Assembly: GCA_903858195.1 (NCBI GenBank)
Contig: CAIOHW010000034.1
Location: 1-7,195, forward strand
Length of the DNA: 7,195 nt
Direction: 5' to 3'
DNA from: Oligoflexia bacterium
GTDB taxonomy: Bacteria; Bdellovibrionota; UBA1018
The number at the start of each line of letters is the position of its first letter. The first letter of the stretch is position 1. The notes under the pieces are model-generated. The model worked only from the letters and a program-made list of their open reading frames with translations. It had not been told where the DNA came from and made no database searches. This document shows, piece by piece, positions 5,770 through 7,195 of the stretch. The position numbers and the translations under genes are program-made.

Positions 5770-7143
5770 ATGCGATTCCAAACACGCCTTCCACTCGTCT
5801 GCGTTACCGCTTTTCTGTTTTCTGCCTCCTCCGCCATCGCGGCCACTGCGTGGCAGAAGCATCTGGCGCCGATCGGAAACCGCCCTGCCGAGCCGGCTCC
5901 GTGGCTGCGAACCCTCGTTCACATGCATTCGGTTCATTCGCATGATGCCTGCGACAAGAAACCGGAAAAAAACGGCAATCCCAATGAGCGTTGCCTCGAG
6001 GACTTCCGCAAGGCGCTCTGCGAAGAGCATGTGGATCTCGTTTTCCTGACCGAGCACCGCGATGCGCTTGCGTTTATCCCGTTTGCCGAGGCGATCCCGG
6101 TCCGCGAGCAAGACCGCCTCCTGGTAGAAGGCGGGGCGGTGGTGGGCACTGAGCACACCTGCTCCGACGGGCACCGTGTGACGCTGTTCACTGGCTCGGA
6201 AAACTCGCTCATGGCCGTGGGCCTCACGCGCCATCCGGATCCCCTTCCGGGCAAGGACCTCGAGGCCACCTACAACGACCGCTCGCCCGAGGCCGCGCAG
6301 AAATTTCGCGAGGCCGGTGCGCTCGTCGCGATCAATCACGCCGAAGATCCTGACAACTCACTCGAGCTTCTGCGGGCCATTCGGCCCGAGATGATCGAGG
6401 CCTACAACCTCCACGCAAATTTGGTGCAGGACATCGAGCCGAAGCGCCGATACGGGAGCGCCCTAAAGTCCGTGCTGGAAGCCCTCTCATTCATCACCAG
6501 CCCGCTGCTCGAGCCCGACCTCATTTTCCATGCCTTCTTCAAGGAGAACCCTGTGGCACTCGAAAAGTGGGGGCAGCTTGCGACCGAGATGGATGTGACC
6601 GGCGTTGCCGGAACGGATGCCCACCAAAACGCGATGCCCTTCAAGATGTGGGATGGGGACCGGGTCGACAGCTACCGCCGAAGCGTACGCTGGTTCTCGA
6701 ACTGGGTGAAGGCGCCCGAGAGCCCCACCCGTCCCGTTGCGCTCGAGGCCCTTCGTCGTGGCAAGTCGATGGTGGTGTTCGAGACGCTCGGAAGCCCGCT
6801 CGGATTTGAGTTCACCGCGGAGAGCTCGCGGGGCTCTGTTGCCATGGGTGACCGAATCGAGTGGCGCTCGCTTGCGGGATCACCGCTCACGATCCGGGCT
6901 TCGCTTCCGCTCGTGCGACACTCACCCGTGACCCTTCGCCTGCTCAAGGCAAGCTCGACCGGCTGGGATTTGGTGGCCGAATCCCACGAAAAAGCGCTCG
7001 AGCATGTCGTGACCTCTCCTGGCGCCTACCGCGCGGAACTCTGGATGAAGCCCACGCACCTCAAGCGCCACCTGCTCGGCAAGGGCTATCTCATCAAGCC
7101 CATGCCTTGGGTGTACTCGAATCCGATCTATGTGCGGATGTGA
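5770..7143 (+). CDS. Exported PHP-domain metallohydrolase (CehA/McbA-like)
   Basis: A 457-residue protein predicted to be secreted to the periplasm or beyond. Residues 1-24 form a Sec signal peptide (MRFQTR, hydrophobic LPLVCVTAFLF, cleavage near AIA or ATA). Residues about 45-290 form a PHP metal-dependent phosphoesterase-like domain with its metal ligands in order: HMHSVHSHD (H51, H53, D59), LTEHRD (E95, H96), GTEHT (E128, H129), INHAED (H190) and GTDAH (D283, H285). The region after about 320 lacks these motifs and looks beta-rich, ending WMKP then PMPWVYSNPIYVRM. A closing W-SNPIYV element is, as I recall, typical of CehA/McbA-type hydrolases. Four cysteines (C61, C75, C84, C131) lie near the metal site in an insert after motif I and could form disulfides after export. 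TAA at 5758 and the absence of other in-frame starts fix ATG 5770, although no good ribosome site precedes it. Substrate is unknown; phosphate or carboxylic ester hydrolysis is possible. Confidence 0.85.
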   Translation: MRFQTRLPLVCVTAFLFSASSAIAATAWQKHLAPIGNRPAEPAPWLRTLVHMHSVHSHDACDKKPEKNGNPNERCLEDFRKALCEEHVDLVFLTEHRDALAFIPFAEAIPVREQDRLLVEGGAVVGTEHTCSDGHRVTLFTGSENSLMAVGLTRHPDPLPGKDLEATYNDRSPEAAQKFREAGALVAINHAEDPDNSLELLRAIRPEMIEAYNLHANLVQDIEPKRRYGSALKSVLEALSFITSPLLEPDLIFHAFFKENPVALEKWGQLATEMDVTGVAGTDAHQNAMPFKMWDGDRVDSYRRSVRWFSNWVKAPESPTRPVALEALRRGKSMVVFETLGSPLGFEFTAESSRGSVAMGDRIEWRSLAGSPLTIRASLPLVRHSPVTLRLLKASSTGWDLVAESHEKALEHVVTSPGAYRAELWMKPTHLKRHLLGKGYLIKPMPWVYSNPIYVRM

Positions 7144-7148
7144 TGAAG

Positions 7149-7195
7149 TGGCGTGCCCGACAGGAGTCGAACCTGTGACCTTCAGCTCCGGAGGC
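7149..7195 (-). tRNA. tRNA-Arg (anticodon CCG), 3' portion; 5' part beyond window
   Basis: Read on the minus strand, the last 47 bases fold as tRNA positions 30-76. The anticodon loop is CTCCGGA with T33 and anticodon CCG (7191-7189), which decodes CGG arginine codons. The half stem GCTGA, variable loop AGGTC, T stem ACAGG/CCTGT around TTCGACT, acceptor strand CGGGCAC, discriminator G73 and an encoded CCA (7151-7149) all follow. The sequence closely resembles E. coli tRNA-Arg(CCG). The D arm and 5' acceptor strand lie outside the window. The 3' end is 5 nt from the stop of the convergent PHP gene. Confidence 0.93.

Noticed and set aside
5788..5802. Lipoprotein signal at C11 of the PHP protein
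   Set aside because: The residues before C11 (LPLV) do not fit a lipobox, and the Cys lies inside the hydrophobic core rather than at its end.
5662..6339. 225-codon minus-strand open frame opposite the PHP gene start
   Set aside because: It is antisense to the signal peptide and metal motifs of the PHP gene, and its arginine-rich composition is typical of shadow frames.

Overview
The window is GC-rich, densely coding bacterial chromosome. It holds seven protein-coding genes and the 3' part of one tRNA gene. Nothing identifies the species. The cofactor, tRNA-modification and chemotaxis genes, the ordinary Shine-Dalgarno sites and the encoded tRNA CCA tail fit a Gram-negative, proteobacteria-like or deltaproteobacterial-type lineage. 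That placement is inference, not a taxonomic call. I see no integrase, transposase, phage gene, CRISPR array or long repeat.

Left part (1-2851): the 3' end of pdxH (pyridoxine/pyridoxamine 5'-phosphate oxidase) converges with a two-gene amino-acid ABC transporter operon on the minus strand. The two stop codons share the palindrome CTAG. The operon is transcribed as ATPase first, then a single polypeptide that fuses the periplasmic substrate-binding domain to the membrane permease. The two cistrons are joined by an ATGA start/stop overlap. So the whole importer is made from two genes.

Middle (2852-4933): queA, in a longer than usual form, makes epoxyqueuosine in tRNA. It diverges from the transporter operon across only 32 bp. 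Its 3' end overlaps a convergent cheR-type methyltransferase gene by 51 nt. No other chemotaxis gene is visible, and this CheR departs from the family consensus at two functional sites.

Right part (5039-7195): a YhfA-like OsmC family gene is followed after 33 nt by a small two-helix membrane protein (DUF2892, the YgaP membrane-domain type). The two are probably co-transcribed, and both belong to families tied to thiol or sulfur chemistry. Next comes an exported PHP-domain metallohydrolase with a complete-looking metal site and a cysteine-rich insert. It ends 5 nt before the 3' CCA of a convergent tRNA-Arg(CCG) gene that runs off the window.

Most genes are recognisable housekeeping or transport functions. 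I do not see a clearly new multi-gene system. The items most worth a second look are the exported PHP protein, the SBP-permease fusion, the atypical CheR, the long QueA and the very tight gene packing.
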